Translations under genes and position numbers: made by a program | The notes under the pieces: generated by a model | What the model was told of the DNA's origin: nothing | The model's input: only the letters and a program-made list of their open reading frames with translations | The model's database searches: none | Shown here: positions 6,628 to 13,661 of the stretch, one piece after another | Numbering within the stretch: position 1 is the first letter of the stretch | Layout of the letters: every line of letters begins with the position of its first letter | Source of the DNA: Alphaproteobacteria bacterium | GTDB taxonomy: Bacteria > Pseudomonadota > Alphaproteobacteria > Sphingomonadales > Sphingomonadaceae | DNA: 16,886 nt | Direction of reading: 5' to 3' | NCBI GenBank assembly: GCA_028293005.1 | Contig: JAQGLH010000030.1 | Span: forward strand, 1 to 16,886

Positions 6628-7119
6628 TCAAAGACGCTGCACGACCGTGCCCGGCGGCGGCTCGGAAATGAAGCCGACGCGTGCGAAGCCCGCGCGTTGC
6701 ATAGTGAAGATCGCACCGCCGATGCAGCGATAAGGCGTATCGATGTCGCCGCGGATATGCGCCTCGGGCATCGTTTCCTGGGTGACGTTCTGCGCGCCGC
6801 CCTGGCGCTTGATCTCAGCCTCGAGCTTCTTGACCGCCATGTCGAGCAGCTGGTCGGAATTGACCCGCTTCAGCTGCCAATAGACCTCGCATTCGCCCCT
6901 GCTGTTCGCGCGGACGGAGAGCAAGACGTTTTCGGGCTTGGTCTGCGTCACCTCGAACTGCACCTTGGGCAGCCTGACCTCGACGGCCTGGATCACGACC
7001 GGGACGGTGATCAGGAAGATGATCAGGAGAACCAACATGACGTCCACGAGAGGCGTCGTGTTGATGTCCGACATCGGTGTCTCTTCGCCTTCGTCTGCCG
7101 GGCCGACACTCATGGCCAT
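6628..7119 (-). CDS. exbD: ExbD/TolR-type biopolymer transport protein (first copy)
   Basis: This 163-residue ExbD-family protein carries SDINTTPLVDVMLVLLIIFL (residues 17-36), with the intramembrane Asp26 in the single transmembrane helix. The periplasmic domain (about 50-163) is longer than in the neighbouring copy. It includes ECEVYWQLKRVNSDQLLDMAVKK-type sequence and ends in a Pro-rich tail (SEPPPGTVVQRL). Role: stator partner of ExbB in the TonB energising complex. An AGGAA seven bases before the ATG supports the start. It lies 86 bp after exbB and 23 bp before the second exbD. The two copies share the helix motif but differ strongly outside it, so this is an old duplication rather than a recent one. 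Confidence 0.93.
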   Translation of the reverse strand: MAMSVGPADEGEETPMSDINTTPLVDVMLVLLIIFLITVPVVIQAVEVRLPKVQFEVTQTKPENVLLSVRANSRGECEVYWQLKRVNSDQLLDMAVKKLEAEIKRQGGAQNVTQETMPEAHIRGDIDTPYRCIGGAIFTMQRAGFARVGFISEPPPGTVVQRL

Positions 7120-7172
7120 AGAATGATTCCTATCCTAATTCGTTGTCGGGCAAGCTTCCACCCGGGCAGCGT

Positions 7173-7197
7173 GGGGGACCGCATCGAGCGATCCCCC
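7173..7197 (-). promoter_or_regulatory. Intercistronic hairpin between exbB and exbD
   Basis: GGGGGA (7173-7178) pairs with TCCCCC (7192-7197). After a single C/A mismatch, CGC (7180-7182) pairs with GCG (7188-7190) around a 5-nt loop. No T-tract follows in either direction, so it is more likely an mRNA-processing or 3'-protecting hairpin than a terminator. It sits in the widest gap of the operon and could set the exbB:exbD ratio; that is inference. Confidence 0.4.
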
Positions 7198-7205
7198 TTG
7201 CCGAC

Positions 7206-8021
7206 TTAGATCTTCTTCGGACCAGGGTTGGTCATGCCGGCCGCGGTACCGCTGGCGGTGGTGCCGCCGGGGCTCGCGGCACCGGGGCTCGCGGAACCGG
7301 GACGGGCGGCTGCTGCCGCGCCGCCGGCGGTGCCGAGCGGCTTCACCGATCCGCCCGACATCATGTAGCCGTGCAGGTCGTTGGAGAAGCGGGCGAGCTC
7401 CTCGAGCACGGCCTTGTTGCGGCGCATCAGCCAGTTGTAGCCCATGACCGCCGGGACGGCCACGGCGAGACCGAGCGCCGTCATGATCAGCGCTTCACCG
7501 ACCGGGCCAGCGACGACGTCGATCGACGCCTGGCCGGAGGCGCCGATCTTGACCAGTGCGCGAATGATGCCGACGACGGTGCCGAACAGGCCGACGAACG
7601 GCGAGGTCGAGCCGACGGTGGCGAGCAGCGCTAGGCCGCCGCTCAGCCGCGATGCGATCGCGCCCTGGCTGCGGGCCAGCGAGCCCAGCATCCAATCGTG
7701 CTGATCGATCGGGTCGGTCAGCTTGGTGTGCTGTTCCTGGGCGAGGATGCCGTCATCGACGAGCTGGCGATAAGCACTGTTCTTGTCGAGCTTGCTGGCA
7801 CCTTCGCGAAGGTTGGCAGACTGCCAGAAGGTCGTTCGGGCTCGTCGCCCCTGGTTGAAGATCTTCTGCTGTTCGAACAATTTGGTGAACAGGATGTACC
7901 AGGATGCGGCGGACATCACCACCAGGATGAGGAACACGGACCAGGCCAGAACGCCGCCCTGCTCGAGGGCTGCCATAAGGCCATAGGGATTTTCTGTTGC
8001 TGCGGCTGCGGGGGTCGTCAT
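7206..8021 (-). CDS. exbB: ExbB/TolQ-type proton channel protein
   Basis: This 271-residue MotA/TolQ/ExbB-family protein has three hydrophobic segments (about 24-45, 129-154 and 174-198) and a large cytoplasmic loop between the first two. The family motif SPFVGLFGTVVGI lies in the second segment. GPVGEAL places Glu176 at the start of the third, the usual ion-path Glu position. It forms the inner-membrane channel that, with ExbD, powers TonB. The ATG at 8021 is preceded by GAGAGGAAAG. After residue 225 there is a 45-residue Gly/Ala/Ser/Pro tail without predicted structure, ending in basic PKKI; this extends beyond the conserved domain. The gene is second in the operon, 55 bp after tonB. Confidence 0.94.
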   Translation of the reverse strand: MTTPAAAATENPYGLMAALEQGGVLAWSVFLILVVMSAASWYILFTKLFEQQKIFNQGRRARTTFWQSANLREGASKLDKNSAYRQLVDDGILAQEQHTKLTDPIDQHDWMLGSLARSQGAIASRLSGGLALLATVGSTSPFVGLFGTVVGIIRALVKIGASGQASIDVVAGPVGEALIMTALGLAVAVPAVMGYNWLMRRNKAVLEELARFSNDLHGYMMSGGSVKPLGTAGGAAAAARPGSASPGAASPGGTTASGTAAGMTNPGPKKI

Positions 8022-8076
8022 GATGTAAACTTTCCTCTCATATCCGAAAAATAAATGCCTGTTTCGAGACTAAACG

Positions 8077-8721
8077 TCAGTCCGCCGGAAGAACCCACCT
8101 GATGCGGCCGCTGACGTGGTCGCCAGTCGGCTTGCCGCTGCTGTCGGTGGCTGGGGCGAAGCGGGCGCGGCTCCTCATGACCCTGCATGTCGTCGTATCG
8201 AGTGAGGTCGAGCCGCTTGATACCGTGACGGTGCAGTTGACCACTCGGCCGTTCGGCCCGACCTCCAGCGTGAAGCCGGTCGTGCCTTGTTCTTCCGCTC
8301 GGATCGCCGAAGCCGGATAGTCATCGTCCGAGACATAGGAAGCGAGATTGGCTTTCGCCCGCGCGGGTTCGATCTTCGGAGGCGGCGGCGGCGGCGGCGG
8401 CGTGGGGGCCTGCACGTGAAGCACAGGCGCCGGAGGCGGCGGCGCGATGAAGACTGGCGGCGGCGGGGCGGAGATCCTGACCATCGGCGGCGGAGCCACC
8501 ACGGGCGGCGGAGTCTCGACCTGCTTCGGGGGCGGCGGCTTCTCCTCGGGGGGCGGCGGCTCCTCGCTCACGTCGAAGGTCTTGAGATCTTCGGCCGCCT
8601 TCTTGATCACGTTGAACGCCAAACCGGAAACGAATGCGTAGCCGAGAATGGCATGCAGAATGGCGACGATAATGATCGCCATAATTCTGTTCGAGCTCAT
8701 CCTTTGATCAGCATATGCCAT
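8077..8721 (-). CDS. tonB: TonB energy transducer
   Basis: This 214-residue protein has classic TonB architecture. A signal-anchor helix (about residues 13-35) contains His23, the conserved intramembrane His position. A Pro-rich periplasm-spanning segment (54-118) includes eight or more consecutive prolines and EEKPPPPK-like repeats. A C-terminal TonB domain (about 133-212) starts at YPASAI. TonB transmits ExbB/ExbD energy to outer-membrane receptors. The C-terminal domain contains Cys163 and Cys179, which could form a disulfide in the periplasm. The ATG at 8721 has GAGAGGAAG ten bases upstream; Met8 is an alternative. It is the first gene of the operon. The Pro tract is encoded by a GGC/GCC triplet run (8381-8401) prone to slippage. 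Confidence 0.94.
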   Translation of the reverse strand: MAYADQRMSSNRIMAIIIVAILHAILGYAFVSGLAFNVIKKAAEDLKTFDVSEEPPPPEEKPPPPKQVETPPPVVAPPPMVRISAPPPPVFIAPPPPAPVLHVQAPTPPPPPPPPKIEPARAKANLASYVSDDDYPASAIRAEEQGTTGFTLEVGPNGRVVNCTVTVSSGSTSLDTTTCRVMRSRARFAPATDSSGKPTGDHVSGRIRWVLPAD

Positions 8722-8804
8722 TGAACAGCGACTTCCTCTCTTATTTCTAAGGCAATCAGCGGAACCGACCGCGCAGTGCGTCCATTACGGGTCGATCATG
8801 TCTC

Positions 8805-8833
8805 AGTATATCATTGATCGGGAGACGTCTCTA
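8805..8833 (-). promoter_or_regulatory. Predicted tonB operon promoter overlapped by palindromes
   Basis: On the minus strand TAGAGA (8833-8828) and TATACT (8810-8805) are 17 bp apart, predicting a start near 8798 and a leader of about 77 nt. A perfect 10-bp palindrome GAGACGTCTC (8822-8831) covers the -35, and CGATCA/TGATCG (8793-8798, 8815-8820) flanks the -10. These could be operators. No clear Fur box was recognised. Confidence 0.4.
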
Positions 8834-8971
8834 TCGCGACAGAATTGACGACGCAATCCTTCCCGATCCGAATCCGTTCGGCCTCGCCCAAGCACAGACA
8901 TACGTGGTTAATACCGCTAAGCTCAAGAGAAATGAAGAGTTAATGGCCGCCCCCTCAACGCCGGAGCATCG

Positions 8972-9808
8972 ATGAAATTGTCTAAACTTGGGATAGTGTT
9001 GGCCGCGCTGTTGCTGCCGCTCTCATCCCACGCCGAATCACCGCTCATCCCGGCGGGCTCCGAACTCACTTATGCGGACATTGCCGATCTCGCCGTCGCG
9101 GCGCCCGTCGCGGCTCACGTCCGGGTAACACAAGCCATTGAATTAAAAGATAAAGATTCGGGGGCACCGCCCGGCAGGGCGCGTTTTTACGTCGAGGCGG
9201 ACGTCGTGTCGTTGATCCGCGGCGGCCAAGATGTGCCGGCATCGATTCGCTATCTCGCCGACCTTCCCCGCGACGCGGGCGGCAAGACCCCCAAGCTGCG
9301 CAAAAAAGCTGAGCTCCTGATCCTCGCCGCGCCGGTGGCCGGGCGGCCGGGCGAGCTCCAGCTCGTCGCGCGCGACGCTCAGCTCGCGTGGACGCCGGCG
9401 CTTGCGGACCGTATTCGTACGATACTCAAGGAAGCCAGCGCCGCCGATGCTCCACCGCGAATCATTGGCATCGGCAAAGCATTCCACGTGGTGGGATCGC
9501 TTCCCGGTGAAAGCGAGACGCAGCTATTCCTGCTCGCGGCCGATGGTCGACCGATCTCGCTCAACATCCTGCGTCGCCCCGGCGAGCAGCCGCGTTGGGC
9601 GGTGGCGCTCGGCGAGATCGTCGACGAGGCGGCGGCGGCGCCCGCTCCCGACACCCTCTTATGGTATCGCCTCGCGTGCGGCCTGCCGCGCGTCTTGCCG
9701 GCGTTGAGCTTCGGGGACGCTGACGCCGTGAGCGCGGACGCCATTCGGGCAGATTATCGGCTGGTGCTCGATCGGCTGGGGCCCTGCGTGCGGACGCGGG
9801 TTCGCTAG
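8972..9808 (+). CDS. Exported protein of unknown function
   Basis: I do not recognise a characterised family. The 278-residue product starts with a Sec-type signal peptide: a basic N-terminus MKLSK, a hydrophobic core to about residue 18 and a cleavage site after SHA at residue 21. The mature protein is therefore periplasmic or secreted. It has no other membrane segment. The middle looks beta-rich (ARFYVEADVVSLIRGG, AELLILAAPVAG, QLFLLAADGRPISLNILR). The C-terminus holds two cysteines, Cys236 in RLACGLP and Cys272 in LGPCVRTR, 36 residues apart; a disulfide is plausible. The start has GGAG five bases upstream. It is divergent from the tonB operon with a 250-bp shared region and ends convergent with folB. 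Similar hypothetical proteins are, from memory, common in sphingomonads. Confidence 0.75.
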   Translation: MKLSKLGIVLAALLLPLSSHAESPLIPAGSELTYADIADLAVAAPVAAHVRVTQAIELKDKDSGAPPGRARFYVEADVVSLIRGGQDVPASIRYLADLPRDAGGKTPKLRKKAELLILAAPVAGRPGELQLVARDAQLAWTPALADRIRTILKEASAADAPPRIIGIGKAFHVVGSLPGESETQLFLLAADGRPISLNILRRPGEQPRWAVALGEIVDEAAAAPAPDTLLWYRLACGLPRVLPALSFGDADAVSADAIRADYRLVLDRLGPCVRTRVR

Positions 9809-9896
9809 GACGCGGTTTGCTAGTCTGTGGTGGAAGACCGCACTGGCCCACTCTCCCACCGCCATCCCGTCCCGGGAGTCTAGTGGAGCTGAGGCA

Positions 9897-10301
9897 TCAG
9901 AAAGACGCCAGATCGACCCCTACGCCGGCGCAATCGGGATAGACGTCGGGCTTGCGGGTCGAGACGCGCAGCGCCGTGACCCCGCGCCGCGCCGCGACCA
10001 GCTCGTAAATCTCGCGGACCAGCATCTCCTGCAGGTTGAAGCGGCGGTTCGTGGTGAGCTCGGCGATCTCGCGCCGCAGGAAATCGTAATTCCACGCCGC
10101 CGAAGGCTCGTCCTCGGCCGCGAACGATGCTTCGTCGATCCACACCTCGACGGTGACGAACAGCCGCTGCGGCTGACCGACCTCGAATTCGTGGAAGCCG
10201 ATGTCGACGTTGATGCAATAATCCTCCAGCACGATCTTGCGCGTCTTGGGGGCGAGGCTTTCGGGAACCAGGCCATCGAGCTTGGCGACAAAGGTCATCA
10301 T
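9897..10301 (-). CDS. folB: Dihydroneopterin aldolase
   Basis: This 134-residue protein matches FolB, which converts 7,8-dihydroneopterin to 6-hydroxymethyl-7,8-dihydropterin in folate synthesis. Signature sequences are DIGFHEFEVGQPQRLFVTVEV (about residues 33-53), NYDFL (71-75), FNLQEML with the pterin-binding Glu92, and STRKPDVYP with the presumed catalytic Lys117. The enzyme normally forms a cytoplasmic octamer. The ATG at 10301 overlaps the stop codon of the upstream SDR gene as ATGA, with GGAG five bases before it; Met2 at 10298 is an equally spaced alternative. The overlap implies translational coupling to the SDR. Length is slightly above the usual 120 residues because of an N-terminal extension. 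Confidence 0.93.
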   Translation of the reverse strand: MMTFVAKLDGLVPESLAPKTRKIVLEDYCINVDIGFHEFEVGQPQRLFVTVEVWIDEASFAAEDEPSAAWNYDFLRREIAELTTNRRFNLQEMLVREIYELVAARRGVTALRVSTRKPDVYPDCAGVGVDLASF

Positions 10302-11071
10302 TGTTGCTCCAGGAACTGCACGTCGCGCGAAAGGCCGAGGAAACGCTGGCCGCCGTCGAGAGTGATGATCTGTCCGGTCAGCGTCGGCGACCGGATGATG
10401 AACCGGAGCGCCTCGACGATATCCTCCGTCGTCACGCCGCATCCGATCGGATTGAGGCCGTGCACCGCGTCGAAATTCTCGGCACTCTGCGCGCCTGAGC
10501 GCAACGTCACCGCCGGCGCGATGCCGCACACCCTGATCCGCCGCGGCCCGTAGGCGCGCGCGAGAAGCTCGGTCAAGCCGGCAAGCGCCATCTTGGACAT
10601 GGTGTAGCTGAAGAAATCGGGGTTGGGCTGGAGCAGCTTGGCGTCGAGCAGGTTGACGATCAGGCCGCGCTGGCCCGCGGCCTCCGCGCCGATCGCTTTC
10701 GCAAACGCCTGCGAGAGCAAGGCGGGCGCGCGGACGTTCACCGCCTGATGTTCGTCCCACTGCGCTGCCGTGAAATTGTCCGCCAGGTCGTAGTTGAAGC
10801 GCGCCGCATTGTTGACGAGCAGTCGCGCCGGCGGAAGCCCGTCGAGTGCGCCAATGATCGTGGTCGCGGCTTCCGGATCCGCCAGGTCGGCCGTCACCAT
10901 CTTGCCGTTGCCGAGCTCGGCTGCGAGCGCGGCGGCTTCCGGCTGCGAAGCGCCGCAGTGAATCAGCAGATGCCAGCCGTCCTCGGCCAGCGCACGGCAG
11001 AGCGCCGAGCCGATCCTCTTTGCGCCGCCGGTGACGATCGCGGTACGCGGCCCCTCATGCTCATTCGCCAT
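10298..11071 (-). CDS. Pteridine reductase-like short-chain dehydrogenase
   Basis: This 257-residue SDR has the PTR1-type nucleotide motif TGGAKRIG (14-21), NNAA (87-90), and an active site spaced as in Leishmania pteridine reductase 1: NLLDAK with Asp143, Tyr156 and Lys160. The Asp-Tyr-Lys spacing (13 and 17) equals that of PTR1 Asp181-Tyr194-Lys198, and the usual SDR catalytic Ser is absent. The C-terminal LTGQIITLDGGQRF is standard. By family and because it is translationally coupled to folB, it probably reduces a pterin (dihydropterin, dihydromonapterin or folate) with NADPH; FolM-like activity is an alternative. A generic SDR annotation would miss this. The start at 11071 is the only Met before the domain and has a poor ribosome-binding site. 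Confidence 0.85.
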   Translation of the reverse strand: MANEHEGPRTAIVTGGAKRIGSALCRALAEDGWHLLIHCGASQPEAAALAAELGNGKMVTADLADPEAATTIIGALDGLPPARLLVNNAARFNYDLADNFTAAQWDEHQAVNVRAPALLSQAFAKAIGAEAAGQRGLIVNLLDAKLLQPNPDFFSYTMSKMALAGLTELLARAYGPRRIRVCGIAPAVTLRSGAQSAENFDAVHGLNPIGCGVTTEDIVEALRFIIRSPTLTGQIITLDGGQRFLGLSRDVQFLEQQ

Positions 11072-11206
11072 CGTCCGACACCGATAGGTCGTGCTCGATC
11101 AGGCGGCAAGCTCCGCCGCACTGGTGGTGGACGGCCAAGGCCGGCGGAGGCCGGACGATCGTGGCTGGGCCTTGCGCCGCCCACGCAATGGCCTAATTCC
11201 GTGCCC

Positions 11207-11776
11207 ATGCCCACGGCCCCCCCTCTTGCCGATCTTTCCGGCCTCAGCCTGGCGGAGATCGCGCGCCTCGCCGAGGACAGCAAGCTCCCGCCGGTGGAAA
11301 GCTGGAACCCCGAGCATTGCGGCCACAGCGCGATGCGCATCGCCCGCGACGGAACGTGGTATCATGAAGGAAGCCCGATCCGGCGCCCTGCCCTGGTGCG
11401 GCTGTTCTCGACCATCCTGCGCCGCGAAGCGGACGGTGGCTACGTGCTGGTGACTCCCGCCGAGAAGCTGGACATCGACGTCGAGGACGCGCCATTCCTC
11501 GCCGTCGAGATGAAGAGCGAGGGCGAAGGACGCGGCCGCCGGCTCGCCTTTCGACTCAACACCGGAGAACTCGTCGTCGCGGGGCCAGATCATGCGATCC
11601 GGGTCGGCGAAGGCGCGCTTGGCCCGCGTCCCTCGATCGAGGTCCGCAATGCGCTCGACGCGCTGATCGCGCGCCCCGTCTATTACGAGCTCGCGGCGCT
11701 GGCGCTTGCCGACGGCGGCGAACCGGCGGGCCTGTGGAGCGACGGCGCATTCTTTGCGCTCGAGCCCGAATCATGA
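11207..11776 (+). CDS. DUF1285 protein
   Basis: This 189-residue protein has the DUF1285 hallmark VESWNPEHCGHSAMRIARDG followed by TWYHEGSPI (about residues 29-57), then a beta-rich body. DUF1285 has no established function; structures known for the family are compact beta-rich cytoplasmic proteins. I chose the ATG at 11207; a GTG two codons earlier (11201) is also possible. Neither has a ribosome-binding site. TAATTC (11194-11199) with TTGCGC 16 bp upstream would put transcription start next to the ATG, so this mRNA may be leaderless (weak evidence). It is the first gene of a three-gene run; its TGA overlaps the next ATG. The constant pairing with a Nudix hydrolase and CCA-adding enzyme in alphaproteobacteria suggests a housekeeping role. 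Confidence 0.85.
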   Translation: MPTAPPLADLSGLSLAEIARLAEDSKLPPVESWNPEHCGHSAMRIARDGTWYHEGSPIRRPALVRLFSTILRREADGGYVLVTPAEKLDIDVEDAPFLAVEMKSEGEGRGRRLAFRLNTGELVVAGPDHAIRVGEGALGPRPSIEVRNALDALIARPVYYELAALALADGGEPAGLWSDGAFFALEPES

Positions 11777-12369
11777 GTCTGTCCGAGCGGCTGCGCCGCG
11801 CACTGGACCAAAGCCTGGCGCAATCGGTGAAGCTGATCGAGGCCGATTCCCGCGCCTTGCTCGAAACCGGTCCGACCACCCCCGCGGCGGTGCTGGTCGC
11901 GATCGTCGACCGGCCGGAACCGACCGTGATCCTGACCCTGCGGACCGATACGATCCGGCGTCATCCCGGCCAGGTGGCCTTTCCCGGCGGACGCGTCGAT
12001 CCCGACGACGAGAATGTGATCGCCGCCGCGTTGCGCGAAGCCGAGGAGGAGATCGGCCTGCCGCGTGGGCAGGTCGACGTCATCGGCACCGCCGACCGCT
12101 ATCGCACCATCACCGGCTACGAGGTGACTCCGGTAGTCGGTATCGTTCCGCCGGATCTGCCGCTCACGGCGCAGCCCGACGAGGTGGCCGCGATCTTCGA
12201 GGTGCCGCTTCGCCATCTGCTCGAGCCGCAGCATCAGCGGATGCGCACCATCGAGCGCAACGGGCAGGAGCATTTCTATTATGAGATAGAATGGGAGGAC
12301 CGCCGCATCTGGGGGGCGACGGCAGGCATGATCGTCAATCTCAGCCGGCGGCTGGCGTTCGTGCCATGA
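11773..12369 (+). CDS. CoA pyrophosphatase-type Nudix hydrolase
   Basis: This 198-residue Nudix protein has HPGQVAFPGGRVDPDD (64-79) followed by ALREAEEEIGL (86-96), the UPF0035 / NudL-like arrangement: PGG-x-x-D-x-x-D before REAxEExG. This version is one residue longer than the MutT box. Such enzymes split coenzyme A and its esters, giving 3',5'-ADP and phosphopantetheine products, with divalent metal bound by the Glu cluster Glu89, Glu92 and Glu93. The TADRYRTITGYEVTPVVG segment that follows is also typical. The start ATG overlaps the DUF1285 stop (ATGA), and the stop overlaps the cca start in the same way, so translation is coupled. Which CoA species is the substrate is not readable. Confidence 0.9.
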   Translation: MSLSERLRRALDQSLAQSVKLIEADSRALLETGPTTPAAVLVAIVDRPEPTVILTLRTDTIRRHPGQVAFPGGRVDPDDENVIAAALREAEEEIGLPRGQVDVIGTADRYRTITGYEVTPVVGIVPPDLPLTAQPDEVAAIFEVPLRHLLEPQHQRMRTIERNGQEHFYYEIEWEDRRIWGATAGMIVNLSRRLAFVP

Positions 12370-13592
12370 AGCTTCCGAGCAAACTTCCAGACGCGCGCTG
12401 GCAGCAAAAAGACGGACTGAAGCGGCTGCTCTCGACGCTTGGGGCCGAGCAGGGCGAGACCCGTTATGTCGGCGGCTGCGTGCGCGACACTTTGCTCGGG
12501 ATGAGTGTCAGCGACGTCGATCTCGCCACTCGGCTGCAGCCCGAGGAAGTGATCGAACGGCTCGGCCGCGCCCGGATCAAGGCCATCCCGACCGGCTTGG
12601 CCCATGGCACCGTGACGGCAGTGCTGCGCGAGGGCTTGGTCGAGGTGACGACGCTGCGCCGTGACGTCGCGACCGACGGCCGCCACGCGACCGTCGCATT
12701 CACCGAGGAATGGCGCGACGACGCGGCCAGACGCGACTTCACGATCAATGCGCTTTTCGCCGACCCGACGAGCGGCGCCGTGTTCGATTACTTCAGCGGC
12801 CTCGACGATCTCGAGGCGGGGCGCGTGCGCTTCATCGGCGATCCGCTGCGGCGCATCGCCGAGGATCATCTCCGTATCCTGCGCTTCTTCCGCTTCCACG
12901 CCCGCTTCGGCAACGACGATCCGGACGCCGCCGCGCTCGCGGCGTGCAGCTTCCGCGCGAACGATCTGATGGCATTGTCGCGCGAGCGCATCGCCGACGA
13001 GCTGCTCAAGCTCCTCGGGCTGCCGGACCCGGCGCAGACACTCGCGCTGATGGTCGAACATGCGATCCTCCGGCCGGTGCTGCCCGAGATCGGCGGCGAC
13101 GGTGTGCAGCGTCTCGCCGTGCTCACCGCGAGGGAAGGGCTCCATCGCGTCCCGGCCGATGCGATTCGCCGTCTGGCAGCACTCCTGCCTCCCGATCCGA
13201 TGCTCGCCGTCGCTGTCGCCAATCGCCTCAAGCTGTCGAAGAAGGATGGCAAAAGGCTCGCCGCGGCTGCGGACCCCGCGCTTCCGGAGGCCGACCCGCA
13301 GGTGCTCGCTTACGAGATCGGTGGCACCGAAGCGATCGACCGGCTGCTGCTGCGCGCCGCGGACGACGCGCTCGGCGATGGCCTCGCGCGCCTTGCTGGC
13401 TGGGAGAAGCCGCGTCTGCCGGTCGGTGGGAGTGAATTGATCGCTATGGGGCTGAAACCCGGGCCGCTGGTGTCGCGGGCGCTGCGCGCGATCGAGCATG
13501 AATGGGTGCGCAGCGGCTTTCGCCAGGATCGCGAGAGCATCGAGCGGCTCGCGCGCCGCCACGTCGATCAGCTGTTGCGCGCCAGCCAATAA
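12366..13592 (+). CDS. cca: CCA tRNA nucleotidyltransferase
   Basis: This 408-residue class II nucleotidyltransferase shows YVGGCVRD (34-41), the metal-binding DVDLA (50-54), RRDFTINAL (122-130), the nucleotide-selecting segment RRIAEDHLRILRFFRFHARF (162-181) and the helical neck/body. It adds or repairs the 3'-CCA end of tRNAs in the cytoplasm. No HD domain is visible. The body after about residue 250 is poorly conserved but normal in length for alphaproteobacteria. The ATG overlaps the Nudix stop codon (ATGA). The stop codon TAA lies inside the first unit of a degenerate tandem repeat that continues into the cca/parC gap, so the last residue or two may reflect repeat insertion. Confidence 0.94.
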   Translation: MKLPSKLPDARWQQKDGLKRLLSTLGAEQGETRYVGGCVRDTLLGMSVSDVDLATRLQPEEVIERLGRARIKAIPTGLAHGTVTAVLREGLVEVTTLRRDVATDGRHATVAFTEEWRDDAARRDFTINALFADPTSGAVFDYFSGLDDLEAGRVRFIGDPLRRIAEDHLRILRFFRFHARFGNDDPDAAALAACSFRANDLMALSRERIADELLKLLGLPDPAQTLALMVEHAILRPVLPEIGGDGVQRLAVLTAREGLHRVPADAIRRLAALLPPDPMLAVAVANRLKLSKKDGKRLAAAADPALPEADPQVLAYEIGGTEAIDRLLLRAADDALGDGLARLAGWEKPRLPVGGSELIAMGLKPGPLVSRALRAIEHEWVRSGFRQDRESIERLARRHVDQLLRASQ

Positions 13593-13661
13593 TCGCGGGG
13601 TCTATAGTCGCAGGGGCCCATAGTCGCGGGCCAATAATCGCCGGCCACTAATCGAAGGACG
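13589..13661. repeat. Degenerate 14-16-bp tandem repeat between cca and parC
   Basis: Five units start at 13589, 13604, 13620, 13634 and 13648. Each has the core TARTCG followed in most units by a G/C-rich half (for example ATAATCGCCGGCCA). The first unit supplies the TAA stop of cca. The array ends at a perfect 10-bp palindrome GGACGCGTCC (13657-13666). It lies between convergent stop codons. No canonical terminator is seen here, so the array might act as one, or be a decayed mobile palindromic or microsatellite-like element. Confidence 0.6.

Noticed and set aside
5828..6733. Long open frame with CGH tripeptide repeats on the plus strand
   Set aside because: It owes its length to the 9-bp repeat and to being antisense to exbD; it crosses the operon terminator and has no ribosome-binding site or family similarity.
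8381..8401. GGC triplet run as a regulatory repeat or CRISPR-like array
   Set aside because: It is the coding sequence of the TonB polyproline rod; no spacers are present.
12279..13589. 436-codon minus-strand open frame
   Set aside because: Antisense to cca, which has all class II nucleotidyltransferase motifs.
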